From contig NZ_WJIC01000001.1 of NCBI RefSeq assembly GCF_009649815.1, positions 62,001 to 126,000 on the forward strand: a stretch of 64,000 nucleotides of DNA. The letters run 5' to 3'. Every line of letters begins with the position of its first letter. The stretch's first letter is position 1. Shown here piece by piece: positions 29,800 through 37,738 of this stretch. This DNA comes from Nocardia sp. SYP-A9097 (GTDB lineage Bacteria; Actinomycetota; Actinomycetes; Mycobacteriales; Mycobacteriaceae). A model generated the notes under the pieces. That model searched no databases. It was not told the DNA's origin and was given only the letters and a program-made list of their open reading frames with translations. The translations under genes and the position numbers were made by a program.

Positions 29800-32700
29800 C
29801 TACCGGTCGCCGGCGCCCCACACCGTGCGCGCCCGGCGTAGATCGAGGATCCCGGGCGCGCCGATATCGGTGGCCTGTATGGCCATTTTGGCACGCAGAT
29901 CCGCTATGTCGACCGGGCCCGAAGTATGTCCGGCCGGTTCGAAACGCCGATTGCGCCGCGATTGCGCCACCATCGCGTTCACCGGCGGCCCGGCATAGAA
30001 CATGCCGCCCGGATGCGAGACGTGATAGGTGCAGCCCCCGCGCGAAAGACCGGTCTCCAGATCCACCACATCGAAGATCAGCGGGGCGTCCACGGTGATA
30101 GTCGGATGCAGTGATTCAGGTGGCTGCCAGGCGCGATACCGGACGCCACCGACCTGCACATCGTCCCTGCCGGCGGCCATCAGCGGGATCGGGAAACCAT
30201 TGCAGGTCACCGCATAGCGGCCACGATCCGCCCCGGTCACCCGCACCTGCATACGCTCCACCGAGGAATCCACATAGCGGGCGGTGCCGGCGGCCGTGGT
30301 CTGCTCGCCGAGGGTGTTCCACGGTTCGATGGCCCCGCGCAGTTCGACTTCCATATCCCCGAGTACCACCGTGCCGAACCTCGGAAAACGAAACTCGGAG
30401 AACGGTTCCAGCCAGCTGATATCGAATTCGATACCGTGCGAGCGCAGATCGGCCGCGACATCGGCGATATCGGCGGCCAGGAAATGCGGGAGCAGATAGC
30501 GGCCGTGCAGATTGGCGCCGTGCCGCAGCAGCGGAGCGGTGTACGGGCGCTCCCAGAACCGCAGCACCAGCGCCCGCACCAGCAGCGATTGCACCATGGC
30601 CATGCGGAAATGCGGTGGCATCTCGAAGCCGCGCAACTCCACCAGGCCGAGGCGGCCGCGTGCGGAATCCGGACTGTACAGCTTGTCGATACAGAATTCG
30701 GCGCGATGGGTATTGCCGGTGAGATCGGTGAGCAGATGCCGCAGGGCGCGGTCGACCACCCAGGGCGCGGCGGCATTCTCGGCGGGTGGTCCGCCGGAAC
30801 CATTGGTGAGCCGCGCGATCTCGTCGAAGGCGATCTCCATTTCGTAGAGGGCCTCGACCCGGCCCTCGTCGGCGCGCGGAGCCTGCGAGGTGGGACCGAT
30901 GAAGCGACCGGAGAACAGGTAGGACAGCGCGGGATGCCGCTGCCAGTACCTGAGCATGGAGACCAGCAGATCCGGGCGGCGCAGCAGCGGTGACCGCGCC
31001 GGGGTGGGCCCGCCCAGGGTGATGTGATTGCCGCCGCCGGTACCCCGATCGGTGCCGTCGACATCGAAGGATTCGGTACTCAGGCGTGCCGATCTTGCTT
31101 GCTCGTAAAGGGTTTCGAGGAGCTCGGACTGTTCGGTGAAGCTCGCGGCGGGCTGCACGTTCACCTCGATCACGCCCGGGTCCGGGGCGATCGAGAGCGA
31201 TTGCAGCCGGGCATCGACCGGCGGGCCGTACCCCTCCAGGACCACGGGCTGGCCGACCGCCAGCACCGCCTCCTCGACCCGGCGCACCAGATCGCAGAAG
31301 GCCCCGAACTCCTCGACCGGTGGCAGGAAGATGAACGGCTGCCCGTCCCGAATCTCCGCCACCAGCGCGGTGATCGGCGCGCGATCGGCCGATTCGACAA
31401 TGGCATCCGGTTCGTCGATCTCCAGGGGCAGGCGGGGCGCGAAAGGATCCGACTCGGGTCGGCGCGCGGGAGCACGCCAGGAGACCGAGCTCAGCGGTAG
31501 CCGTAATCCGGCCGGAGAATCGCCCTCCGTCAACATGATTCGGCCGCGCCGCAGCCGCCAATCCGCGCTCGCCCAACCGGCTTCGTCCGAACGCCGGTAC
31601 AGCGGAAGCACATAGGCGACCGGCTCCCCCACGGCGGTATCCAGTCGGGCCAGCAGCGCCCGGCGGGATCGGGCCGAATCCTGTTCCGGCGCAAGGTCGT
31701 CACCGGAGTCGACGGGCACGCCCATCGGCTGGGCGGCCTGCGTCGCGACGCGCAGCAGCGGATCCTCGAACGCGGGACGCACCTGGGAATCCGGTAGCCC
31801 CAGCCCCTGTGCGACATGCGCGATCAAGGCCCAGGCGGTTCCGGCGTCCACCTGCGCGCCGGATTCGTCTTTCTCCGAGTCGGATTCGAGTTCGGTCGTA
31901 TCGCCGTTGGTATCGCCCAGGGCTGTCCTGTGCGGGACATCGACTGCGGCATCGGATCCATTCACGAACGCCGCGGTGGTCACCTGCGGTTCGACCACCG
32001 CGGCGGTCTGCGTGCGTGCGGGGACTCCGGCGCCCCGGCTCGACGTGGAACCCCCAGCGGGACGCGGTCTTTCGGGCAATGCCACCGGAGGTGACGGAGC
32101 CGGTGGCAGCCACGGATTGCGCAGCAGGCCGGGATGCTGCCAGAGCGCCTGGCCGTCGGTGCGCCACAGCATGGCGATTTCCCAGCGCGGCAAGGGTTCT
32201 CCCGGATACCACTTGCCCTGCCGGTACTGCACCAGACCGTCGGGGGCGTAGATGCGGCGCAGGCGCTGGGCGAGATCGGCCGCACGCTCACGCTTTCGGG
32301 GTCCGTCGGCATCGGTGGTCCACTCCGGACCGGTCTGATCGTCGAGCGAGACGAAGGTGGGCTCACCACCGATGGTGAGGTCTATGCCCGCGGTCCGCAT
32401 GCGGGCGTCCATAGCCGCGCCCGCCGCGGCTATGCGCTGCCACTGAATATCGCTGTAGGGCAGCGTGACTCGCGGATCCTCGTGGATGCGGTGGACGGTA
32501 TTGGAGAAATCCAGGGTGGCACGCACCGGATCGGTCGCGCCCGTAATGGGTGCCGAGGAGACCGGATGCGGGGTCGCCGCCAGCGGGATATGCCCCTCAC
32601 CGGCGAAGAGACCGGAGGTGGGGTCCAGGCCCACCCAGCCCGCGCCGGGCAGGTACACCTCGGTCCAGGCGTGCAGATCGGTGAAGTCGGCGGGCGGACC

Positions 32701-33381
32701 CGAGGGGCCGTCCAAAGACGGTACGTCCTGGGCCAATTGGATGAGATACCCGGAGACGAAGCGGGCGGCCAGGCCGAATTCGCGCAGGATGGAGACGAGC
32801 AGCCAGGCCGAATCACGGCAGGACCCGATACCGGTGTCGAGGGTGTGATCCGGTGTCTGCACACCGGGTTCGAGGCGGATGCTGTAACCGACATCCTCGC
32901 GCAGCGCCTGATTGAGGCCGATCAGGAATTCGATGGTGCGCGTACTGCCCTGCGGCCGGTGCCGGTGCACCCAATCGCGCACCGATTGCCCTGGCCCGGA
33001 ACCGGATTCGCCCTCGTCGACCGGGCGCAGGTACACCTCGAGGTCGGCGGCCAGGGCGGGCGCGTAGGTGAAGGGGACGTATTCGGCGGCGTCCTCGATG
33101 AAGAAGTCGAACGGATTGATCGCATCCATATCCGCGATCAGCCCGATGGTGATGGACAGCTCCTGCGCCGGTTCCGGAAATACCAGGCGCGCCAAGAAGT
33201 TTCCGAAGGCGTCCTGCTGCCAGTTCACCCAGTGATCGGCGGGGGTGACATGCATGGAGTAGCTCTGGATCGCGGTGCGCGTATGCGGCGCGGGTCGCAA
33301 TCGGACCACGTGCGGATGGATACGCACGGGGCGATCGAAGGTGTAAGTGGTGCGATGTTCGAGGGAAACCCGAATCCCCAT
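29800..33381 (-). CDS. Transglutaminase + DUF2126 protein, first gene of the ligation operon
   Basis: Protein of 1193 residues. Residues 1-300 form a transglutaminase-like domain with triad Cys188 (GIGSCRDSAW), His237 (TDLHAWTEVYLP) and Asp253 (WVGLDPTSGL). The remainder is DUF2126, starting IDLTIGGEPTFVSLDDQTGP and including GGGNHITLGGPTPARSPLLR and HYLLPHF-like blocks, with a Pro/Thr-rich insert near 440-520. The ATG at 33381 begins the conserved MGIRVSLEHRTTYTF. The stop is 17 bases before the ATP-grasp/alpha-E start. DUF2126 is remotely linked to glutamine-synthetase-like amidoligases, so this protein may both make and cut amide bonds. No signal or membrane segment is seen. Confidence 0.9.
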   Translation of the reverse strand: MGIRVSLEHRTTYTFDRPVRIHPHVVRLRPAPHTRTAIQSYSMHVTPADHWVNWQQDAFGNFLARLVFPEPAQELSITIGLIADMDAINPFDFFIEDAAEYVPFTYAPALAADLEVYLRPVDEGESGSGPGQSVRDWVHRHRPQGSTRTIEFLIGLNQALREDVGYSIRLEPGVQTPDHTLDTGIGSCRDSAWLLVSILREFGLAARFVSGYLIQLAQDVPSLDGPSGPPADFTDLHAWTEVYLPGAGWVGLDPTSGLFAGEGHIPLAATPHPVSSAPITGATDPVRATLDFSNTVHRIHEDPRVTLPYSDIQWQRIAAAGAAMDARMRTAGIDLTIGGEPTFVSLDDQTGPEWTTDADGPRKRERAADLAQRLRRIYAPDGLVQYRQGKWYPGEPLPRWEIAMLWRTDGQALWQHPGLLRNPWLPPAPSPPVALPERPRPAGGSTSSRGAGVPARTQTAAVVEPQVTTAAFVNGSDAAVDVPHRTALGDTNGDTTELESDSEKDESGAQVDAGTAWALIAHVAQGLGLPDSQVRPAFEDPLLRVATQAAQPMGVPVDSGDDLAPEQDSARSRRALLARLDTAVGEPVAYVLPLYRRSDEAGWASADWRLRRGRIMLTEGDSPAGLRLPLSSVSWRAPARRPESDPFAPRLPLEIDEPDAIVESADRAPITALVAEIRDGQPFIFLPPVEEFGAFCDLVRRVEEAVLAVGQPVVLEGYGPPVDARLQSLSIAPDPGVIEVNVQPAASFTEQSELLETLYEQARSARLSTESFDVDGTDRGTGGGNHITLGGPTPARSPLLRRPDLLVSMLRYWQRHPALSYLFSGRFIGPTSQAPRADEGRVEALYEMEIAFDEIARLTNGSGGPPAENAAAPWVVDRALRHLLTDLTGNTHRAEFCIDKLYSPDSARGRLGLVELRGFEMPPHFRMAMVQSLLVRALVLRFWERPYTAPLLRHGANLHGRYLLPHFLAADIADVAADLRSHGIEFDISWLEPFSEFRFPRFGTVVLGDMEVELRGAIEPWNTLGEQTTAAGTARYVDSSVERMQVRVTGADRGRYAVTCNGFPIPLMAAGRDDVQVGGVRYRAWQPPESLHPTITVDAPLIFDVVDLETGLSRGGCTYHVSHPGGMFYAGPPVNAMVAQSRRNRRFEPAGHTSGPVDIADLRAKMAIQATDIGAPGILDLRRARTVWGAGDR

Positions 33382-33508
33382 AGTCAAGTTCACCACGCCG
33401 GACCGGGACACGCAGGGTTTATCCAGACAGATCGGACGACACGCGGTGACCTCCCCCGGTTGTCGTACCCGAGTGCTTGGATTTCGGCAGACGGTCGAAG
33501 GAGGTTTC

Positions 33509-33697
33509 ATGAACCACTGTCTCGGGACACTGATCGCACACGCCGACGGTTCGGCCGAGTGCACGGATTGGGCGTGCGCCGATACCGACCGGCTACGCCA
33601 CCCGTACCTGGCCGACTGCTCCGATATCGCGGGCGGTTGCGAATGCGTGCAGCCCGAGTTCACCGCGGGTACCGGGCGGCAGACCCTGGCCGGGTGA
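33509..33697 (+). CDS. Small Cys-rich protein, 62 residues
   Basis: Not recognised. The ATG is preceded by a near-perfect ribosome site (GAAGGAGG, six bases away), which is the main reason to call it. The product starts MNHCLGTLIAHADGSAECTD and has six cysteines within the first 47 residues, including CEC and spaced Cys pairs with His and Asp nearby. That suggests a small metal-binding or disulphide-rich protein. No signal peptide or membrane segment is present. It is divergent from the transglutaminase/ATP-grasp operon across a 127-base intergenic space and is followed 16 bases later by the 214-residue gene. It could be a substrate or partner of that operon, but this is speculation. Confidence 0.65.
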   Translation: MNHCLGTLIAHADGSAECTDWACADTDRLRHPYLADCSDIAGGCECVQPEFTAGTGRQTLAG

Positions 33698-33713
33698 CTA
33701 CTAGCCTGGTCAA

Positions 33714-34358
33714 GTGAGCTACGACCATGTGCTGCTGCCCTCCGGTGTCGCCCCGACGCCCGCCGAGCTCGACGCGTTCCTGACCGCGCAGAACGGCCGG
33801 CCCGCCGCCGAGCTCGTGGCCGAGCTGGCCGCCGAGCTCGACAAGCGCAATGGTGAACTCGCCGAGGCGGACGAATTCCTCGGCGCGCCCGCCGCGGACG
33901 GGGCGATCGGCGAGGCGCTGTTCGTGTCCAGCCCCTATGACGCCATCGGTCATGTGCGCGGGTTGCTGTTCGAGCTGGCCACCCCACGCGGCTATGCGGT
34001 CTACGATCCGCAGCTGGCCTGGCTGATGGATCCCGCCGGGGCGGTACCGGTTTCGGTGTCACATGGCGGCGCGGGGGAATTCCCGTATCTGACTTGCGAA
34101 CTCGCGCACCTCTGGGTGCCCGAGCTGGGCGCGCCGGGACCGTATCTGATCGCGGAGCGCGGCGACCAGGTCTATATCCAGACCTACCGGCACGAGGACG
34201 GGCGCTACGACGTCGAATACCGGGACGGATCGGCGGATTTGCATTACAGCGTACGAGTCGATGATCCCTCGACCGTCGCCGATCTCATCTGGTCATGGGC
34301 AATCGACGACCGCTCGAATTTCGAGGCGCTCGATTGGCAACGCCTCACCTTCCAATAA
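33714..34358 (+). CDS. Hypothetical protein, 214 residues
   Basis: Not recognised. It starts at GTG 33714 (MSYDHVLLPSGVAPTPAELD), has an acidic, Ala/Glu-rich helical part to about residue 65 (AELVAELAAELDKRNGELAE), then mixed strands: GYAVYDPQLAWLMDPAG, GPYLIAERGDQVYIQTYRHE. It ends with a Trp-rich stretch (DLIWSWAIDDRSNFEALDWQ). No signal peptide or membrane segment, so a soluble cytosolic protein. The pattern faintly recalls the small SMI1/immunity-type folds, but not enough to name it. It follows the Cys-rich gene closely and is followed by a stem-loop terminator. Confidence 0.72.
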   Translation: MSYDHVLLPSGVAPTPAELDAFLTAQNGRPAAELVAELAAELDKRNGELAEADEFLGAPAADGAIGEALFVSSPYDAIGHVRGLLFELATPRGYAVYDPQLAWLMDPAGAVPVSVSHGGAGEFPYLTCELAHLWVPELGAPGPYLIAERGDQVYIQTYRHEDGRYDVEYRDGSADLHYSVRVDDPSTVADLIWSWAIDDRSNFEALDWQRLTFQ

Positions 34359-34383
34359 CAACCGGGTCTCGATTCGGTATTCG

Positions 34384-34413
34384 GCACCCGCAGAAGTAAG
34401 TCTGCGCGGGTGC
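34384..34413 (+). terminator. Stem-loop after the 214-residue gene
   Basis: GCACCCGCAGA (34384-34394) pairs with TCTGCG-C-GGGTGC (34401-34413), eleven pairs with a one-base bulge and a six-base loop, 25 bases after the stop codon. No U-run follows, so efficiency is uncertain. Confidence 0.6.
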
Positions 34414-34483
34414 AGGAACGCTAGCCTTTCACTAATTTCGTGCTCCGCTGTTCCCAGGTTCGACCCGGAATAAGGAGAGAAGT

Positions 34484-34675
34484 GTGAGGCTACGCCCGAA
34501 GAAGGCCGCGACTCCGAGGTTGCGTAAGAGCCTGGCCGTATTGGCAGGTATCGCCGCAGCGCTCGCCGCGGTAGTGGCATTACATGCGACCGGAGCGGGC
34601 GCTGATATACCCCGGAACAGCCAGCACATTCCATGCCCACATCCGGCGGCATTGGCACCGCCGGTATGGACATGA
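34484..34675 (+). CDS. Small secreted peptide candidate, 63 residues
   Basis: Not recognised. GTG start with AAGGAGAGAAGT immediately upstream, a strong ribosome site. The product has a long basic N-region (MRLRPKKAATPRLRKS), a hydrophobic core (LAVLAGIAAALAAVVALHAT) and a likely signal-peptidase site at AGA before DIPRNSQ. The mature part is only about 23 residues, Pro/His-rich with one Cys. Initiation and signal-peptide features look genuine, but so short a mature peptide makes the call uncertain. It is isolated between a terminator and the converging recR gene. Confidence 0.45.
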   Translation: MRLRPKKAATPRLRKSLAVLAGIAAALAAVVALHATGAGADIPRNSQHIPCPHPAALAPPVWT

Positions 34676-34691
34676 CAACTCTCGTAGGCTC

Positions 34692-34709
34692 TCAGGGGTA
34701 AACCCCTGA
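34692..34709. terminator. Stem-loop between converging genes near recR
   Basis: TCAGGGGT (34692-34699) and ACCCCTGA (34702-34709) are perfectly complementary. The dyad lies between the small secreted-peptide gene and the end of recR, which converge. Probable terminator for either strand; no U-run. Confidence 0.45.
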
Positions 34710-34763
34710 AACCCCGAATACCCGGAGGCTCTCGCCCGGAACCCCGACTCGGCGCTCCCCGCC

Positions 34764-35372
34764 TTACAAAGCGCGGCGGCCGGAAAGGGCTCGGCCCAGG
34801 GTCAATTCGTCGGCGAATTCCAGGTCTCCGCCCATCGGGAGGCCGGAGGCCAGGCGGGTCACGCTGAGGCCGGGGAAATCCCGGAGCATGCGGACCAGGT
34901 AGGTGGCTGTCGCCTCGCCCTCGGTATTGGGGTCGGTGGCGATGATCACCTCGCTGACGTCGACACCGTCGTCCTGATTTCCGATGCGCTGCAGCAGTTC
35001 CCGGATGCGGAGCTGATCCGGGCCGACACCCGAGAGCGGATCCAGCGCGCCGCCGAGCACGTGGTAGCGGCCGCGGAATTCGCGGGTGCGCTCGATGGCC
35101 TGCACATCCTTGGGCTCCTCGACCACGCAGATCATGGTGCGGTCGCGGCGCGGGTCGGAGCAGATACGGCAGAGCTCACCATCGGAGACCGTGCCGCAGA
35201 CGGCGCAGAACCGCACACCGTCGCGCACCTTCTGCAGCGCCGCCTGCAGGCGGTCGATCTCCGGCGGTTCCACACCCAGTAGGTGAAAAGCGATGCGCTG
35301 CGCGCTCTTCGGACCCACACCGGGCAGTTTGCCGAGCTCGTCGATGAGATCCTGAACCGGACCCTCGTACAT
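34764..35372 (-). CDS. recR: Recombination mediator protein RecR
   Basis: Works with RecO and RecF to load RecA on gapped DNA. The protein has 202 residues, normal length. The helix-hairpin-helix [20 protein letters not shown] comes first, then a four-Cys zinc finger ([16 protein letters not shown], residues about 57-72) and the Toprim domain ([17 protein letters not shown]). The C-terminus [20 protein letters not shown] is characteristic. The ATG overlaps the ybaB stop by one base (TGATG), the conserved bacterial ybaB-recR pair. In mycobacteria the same two genes lie next to each other downstream of dnaX; here dnaX is 14 kb away. Confidence 0.97.
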   Translation of the reverse strand: MYEGPVQDLIDELGKLPGVGPKSAQRIAFHLLGVEPPEIDRLQAALQKVRDGVRFCAVCGTVSDGELCRICSDPRRDRTMICVVEEPKDVQAIERTREFRGRYHVLGGALDPLSGVGPDQLRIRELLQRIGNQDDGVDVSEVIIATDPNTEGEATATYLVRMLRDFPGLSVTRLASGLPMGGDLEFADELTLGRALSGRRAL

Positions 35373-35704
35373 CAGAAGCCCGGGAGCGCGCCGCCGCCGA
35401 GACCACCGGCGAGCGGGCCCAGCCGATCGGCGGCCAGCTGCTGGGCGTTCTCCATGGCGGCATTGAGCGCGCCGATGACCAGATCCTGCAGGGTGTCGAC
35501 ATCCTCGGGATCGACCACCTTCGGGTCGATGGTCAGCGACAGCACCTCACCGGTGGCGCGGATCCTGGCACGCACCAGACCACCGCCGGCCTCGCCCTCG
35601 ACCTCGGACTGGGCGATCTCCTGCTGTGCGGCCATCATGGCCGCCTGCATCTGCTGGGCCTGGGCCATCAACTGCTGGATATCGAACTCTCCACCGGGCT
35701 GCAC
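35372..35704 (-). CDS. ybaB: YbaB/EbfC nucleoid-associated protein
   Basis: Small DNA-binding nucleoid protein of 110 residues, close to the family's usual 105-115. The family core is visible: [20 protein letters not shown] as a long coiled helix, then [20 protein letters not shown] and [20 protein letters not shown]. The C-terminal tail is Gly/Leu-rich ([15 protein letters not shown]). The GTG start (complement of 35702-35704) has AGAGAGGACA seven bases upstream and begins at the expected place. It is the first gene of ybaB-recR. It divergently faces a MerR-type regulator 99 bases away. Confidence 0.95.
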   Translation of the reverse strand: MQPGGEFDIQQLMAQAQQMQAAMMAAQQEIAQSEVEGEAGGGLVRARIRATGEVLSLTIDPKVVDPEDVDTLQDLVIGALNAAMENAQQLAADRLGPLAGGLGGGALPGF

Positions 35705-35766
35705 GGCGTGTCCTCTCTGCGGGGGAAGTAACCGAATCAGCCTAGCCGCAGATCCGCGCGCCCCTC

Positions 35767-35797
35767 TTGACTCTCCCCCGGTGGGAGAGTGTTCGCT
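35767..35797 (+). promoter_or_regulatory. Autoregulatory MerR-type promoter
   Basis: TTGACT (35767-35772) and TTCGCT (35792-35797) are 19 bases apart. The interrupted dyad CTCTCCC (35771-35777) / GGGAGAG (35783-35789) sits between. The arrangement is typical of MerR operators and lies directly before the MerR gene. The expected start point is about the ATG at 35804, so the message is probably leaderless. Confidence 0.75.
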
Positions 35798-35803
35798 GAA
35801 GGC

Positions 35804-36622
35804 ATGACAGCGACGGTTCCGATCGGGGAGTTCTCCCGGCTCAGCTACCTCAGTGTGAAAGCGCTGCGCTACTACCACGAGATCGAATTGCTGGCGCCCG
35901 CCTCGGTGGACCCCAGCACCGGGTACCGGTTCTACTCGACCGATCAGGTCGAGCAGGCGCATCTCATTCGCCGGCTGCGCGAACTGAATATGCCGGTGCC
36001 GGAGATCAAAGCGGTACTGTCCGCGCCGGATCGGGCGGCACGCGATGCCGCACTGCGGGCGCATCTGGAGCGAATGGAGGCCGAGCTCACCCGCACCCGC
36101 GATGTGGTGGCCTCGCTGCGGGCCTTGCTACTACCGCCGAGCGACAAACCGCTACGGGTCGAATACCGTTCCGTCGCAAGCTATCCCGCACTGTCGGTGG
36201 CCGAGGTGGTCGCACGCGAGGTGATCGGCGAATGGTGCGATGCCAGCTTCGCCACGCTGTACCGGTCCCTGGAAGCCGGGGGCATCCAACCCGGCGGTCC
36301 CGGCGGCGCGACCTACGCACTGGAGTTCTTCGAACACGATCGCGGCGAGGTGGTGGCATTCGTACCCATCGCTCCGGCCGATCGGGACCGCGCCGGAGCG
36401 TTCGGCACCGTGGTCGATCTACCCGCCCGCCGCTTCGCCGTGGCCGTACACAACGGCCCCTTCACCGACTTCGACCTCAGCTACGGCGCATTGGGCAGCC
36501 ATGTCGCCGAACACGACACCGCACTCGCCGAACCTGTTCGCGAGCTCTACCTGGCCGGTCCCGGCGATGTCGCCGAGGCCGACTACATCACCGAAATCTG
36601 CTGGCCCATCGGCCGGCTCTGA
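35804..36622 (+). CDS. MerR-family regulator with GyrI-like effector domain
   Basis: Protein of 272 residues. The N-terminal MerR winged helix is clear: IGEFSRLSYLSVKALRYYHE and SVDPSTGYRFYSTDQVEQAH, followed by a dimer helix near residues 75-110. The C-terminal 150 residues form a GyrI/BmrR-like small-molecule binding domain (LRVEYRSVASYPALSVAEVV, then PARRFAVAVHNGPFTDFDLS). Such regulators sense hydrophobic or cationic drugs and activate nearby genes. It has its own 19-bp-spacer MerR promoter and lies 14 bases before a VOC-family gene, with which it forms an operon. Confidence 0.92.
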   Translation: MTATVPIGEFSRLSYLSVKALRYYHEIELLAPASVDPSTGYRFYSTDQVEQAHLIRRLRELNMPVPEIKAVLSAPDRAARDAALRAHLERMEAELTRTRDVVASLRALLLPPSDKPLRVEYRSVASYPALSVAEVVAREVIGEWCDASFATLYRSLEAGGIQPGGPGGATYALEFFEHDRGEVVAFVPIAPADRDRAGAFGTVVDLPARRFAVAVHNGPFTDFDLSYGALGSHVAEHDTALAEPVRELYLAGPGDVAEADYITEICWPIGRL

Positions 36623-36636
36623 ACAGGAGACATCTC

Positions 36637-36999
36637 ATGGGATTGAAGATCGCCAACATCACCATCGATTGCGGCAATGCCGCAGAGCTGGCCGGATTCT
36701 GGGCGCAGCTGCTGGAGCGCACCGTCGACCCGGGCGGCAACGAGCATTTCGCCACCGTCGGGGAGAGCACCGGCTTCTCGCCGACGCTGATGTTCATCCA
36801 GGTCCCGGACAAGACGCCGGGCAAGAATGTGGTGCACCTGGATCTGACCGCCGACGATCTGCGCGCGCAGCACGAACGCGCGGTTGCCCTCGGCGCCAAG
36901 CACATCGCCGATTTCGACGAGTACGGCGTCATCTGGTCGACGTTCGCCGACCCCGAGGGCAACCTGTTCGATATCGCGGTCGAGAAGGCAGCGGATTAG
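36637..36999 (+). CDS. VOC-superfamily (glyoxalase/bleomycin-resistance fold) protein
   Basis: Protein of 120 residues with the paired beta-alpha-beta-beta-beta modules of the vicinal-oxygen-chelate fold. It starts MGLKIANITIDCGNAAELAG and continues FWAQLLERTVDPGG. The middle has NVVHLDLTADDLRAQHERAV, with the possible metal-binding His, and the end has STFADPEGNLFDIAVEKAAD, with the Glu of the typical DPEGN motif. ATG with AGGAGA seven bases upstream. It is in one operon with the MerR-GyrI regulator, so it may bind or detoxify the compound the regulator senses. Confidence 0.9.
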   Translation: MGLKIANITIDCGNAAELAGFWAQLLERTVDPGGNEHFATVGESTGFSPTLMFIQVPDKTPGKNVVHLDLTADDLRAQHERAVALGAKHIADFDEYGVIWSTFADPEGNLFDIAVEKAAD

Positions 37000-37038
37000 G
37001 CGATGCCAGCTCGTCGGCCGACCGTTTTGGTTACGGGC

Positions 37039-37476
37039 TTACGCGAGGACTTCCTTGAGGTTGGCGAGCACCTCGGCCTGGATCTTCTTCAGGCCGAGCG
37101 GTGCGAAGATGCCCTCGAAGATGCCGCCGATACCGCCGGCGCCCTTCCAGCTGGTGCGCGTGGTGACCAGGGAGCCGCCACCCTCTGGGGTGACCGTCCA
37201 GGTGGTGACCATCGAGGAGTTCGAATCCCGTTCCGTCACCATGGAATCCGAGACCGAGATGGTGGCGTGCACATTGCGTGACCGCTTCTCGGTGGCGTCC
37301 AGCGTCCAATCCACCACGGTCCCCGCACCCTTACCGCCCTCGACCACCTTGTAATCCCGGTAGTGCGAGGAGAGGATGCGCGGCCGCACCGACTCGTAAT
37401 CCGCGATCGCCTCGAGGGTCCGCTGCGGATCTGCCGTCACGACAACCGAACTGGAGGCGCTGACCTGTCCCACCAT
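37039..37476 (-). CDS. SRPBCC family protein (Rv3718c-like)
   Basis: Protein of 145 residues with the START-like fold pattern: SASSSVVVTADPQRTLEAIA at the start, DYESVRPRILSSHYRDYKVV, a run of alternating strands (TVVDWTLDATEKRSRNVHAT) and a C-terminal helix (GLKKIQAEVLANLKEVLA). Position, length and neighbours match Rv3718c of M. tuberculosis as I recall it. It may carry a lipid or other hydrophobic ligand. It is divergent from the FAD oxidoreductase gene, and the 262-base gap between them contains an inverted repeat and a perfect TATAAT. Confidence 0.88.
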   Translation of the reverse strand: MVGQVSASSSVVVTADPQRTLEAIADYESVRPRILSSHYRDYKVVEGGKGAGTVVDWTLDATEKRSRNVHATISVSDSMVTERDSNSSMVTTWTVTPEGGGSLVTTRTSWKGAGGIGGIFEGIFAPLGLKKIQAEVLANLKEVLA

Positions 37477-37579
37477 GTGCTCCTTATGTTTTCCCGGCTA
37501 GGTGCCCTGTGCCGCTGAGAAATGCTACGCCGCGTAACCGCCTCCCCGAGACTTCTGGCAGCCCGGCCGAACCAGCAGG

Positions 37580-37603
37580 ATAGTTAGCAGTAGTAACTAT
37601 AAT
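37580..37603 (+). promoter_or_regulatory. Inverted repeat overlapping a TATAAT -10 element
   Basis: ATAGTTA (37580-37586) and TAACTAT (37594-37600) form a perfect 7-7-7 inverted repeat. TATAAT (37598-37603) overlaps its right arm, a consensus -10 that is rare in such GC-rich DNA. No good -35 is seen 16-18 bases upstream. It lies in the gap between the SRPBCC gene and the FAD oxidoreductase and could be a MarR/TetR-type operator. Confidence 0.5.
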
Positions 37604-37738
37604 CACGACGTCCACGGGAATAGACTCGATATGGGGCTGGTAGCGGGTGTTGCGGCATATGCAAACTATGTGTGAAAAACTGGCCCGCCGGTGTGGTTCT
37701 GCTGGCCGTACCGGTCGGTGCAGGCTAGCGTTCCGGGG

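Noticed and set aside
33382..34062. N-terminal extension of the DUF2126 protein
   Set aside because: It would run through the divergent small genes. The family N-terminus begins at the ATG at 33381, and the extension is Arg-rich shadow sequence.
37219..37229. GTTCGAATCCC, resembling a tRNA T-loop
   Set aside because: It lies inside the conserved SRPBCC coding sequence, and no acceptor stem or anticodon arm is found around it.
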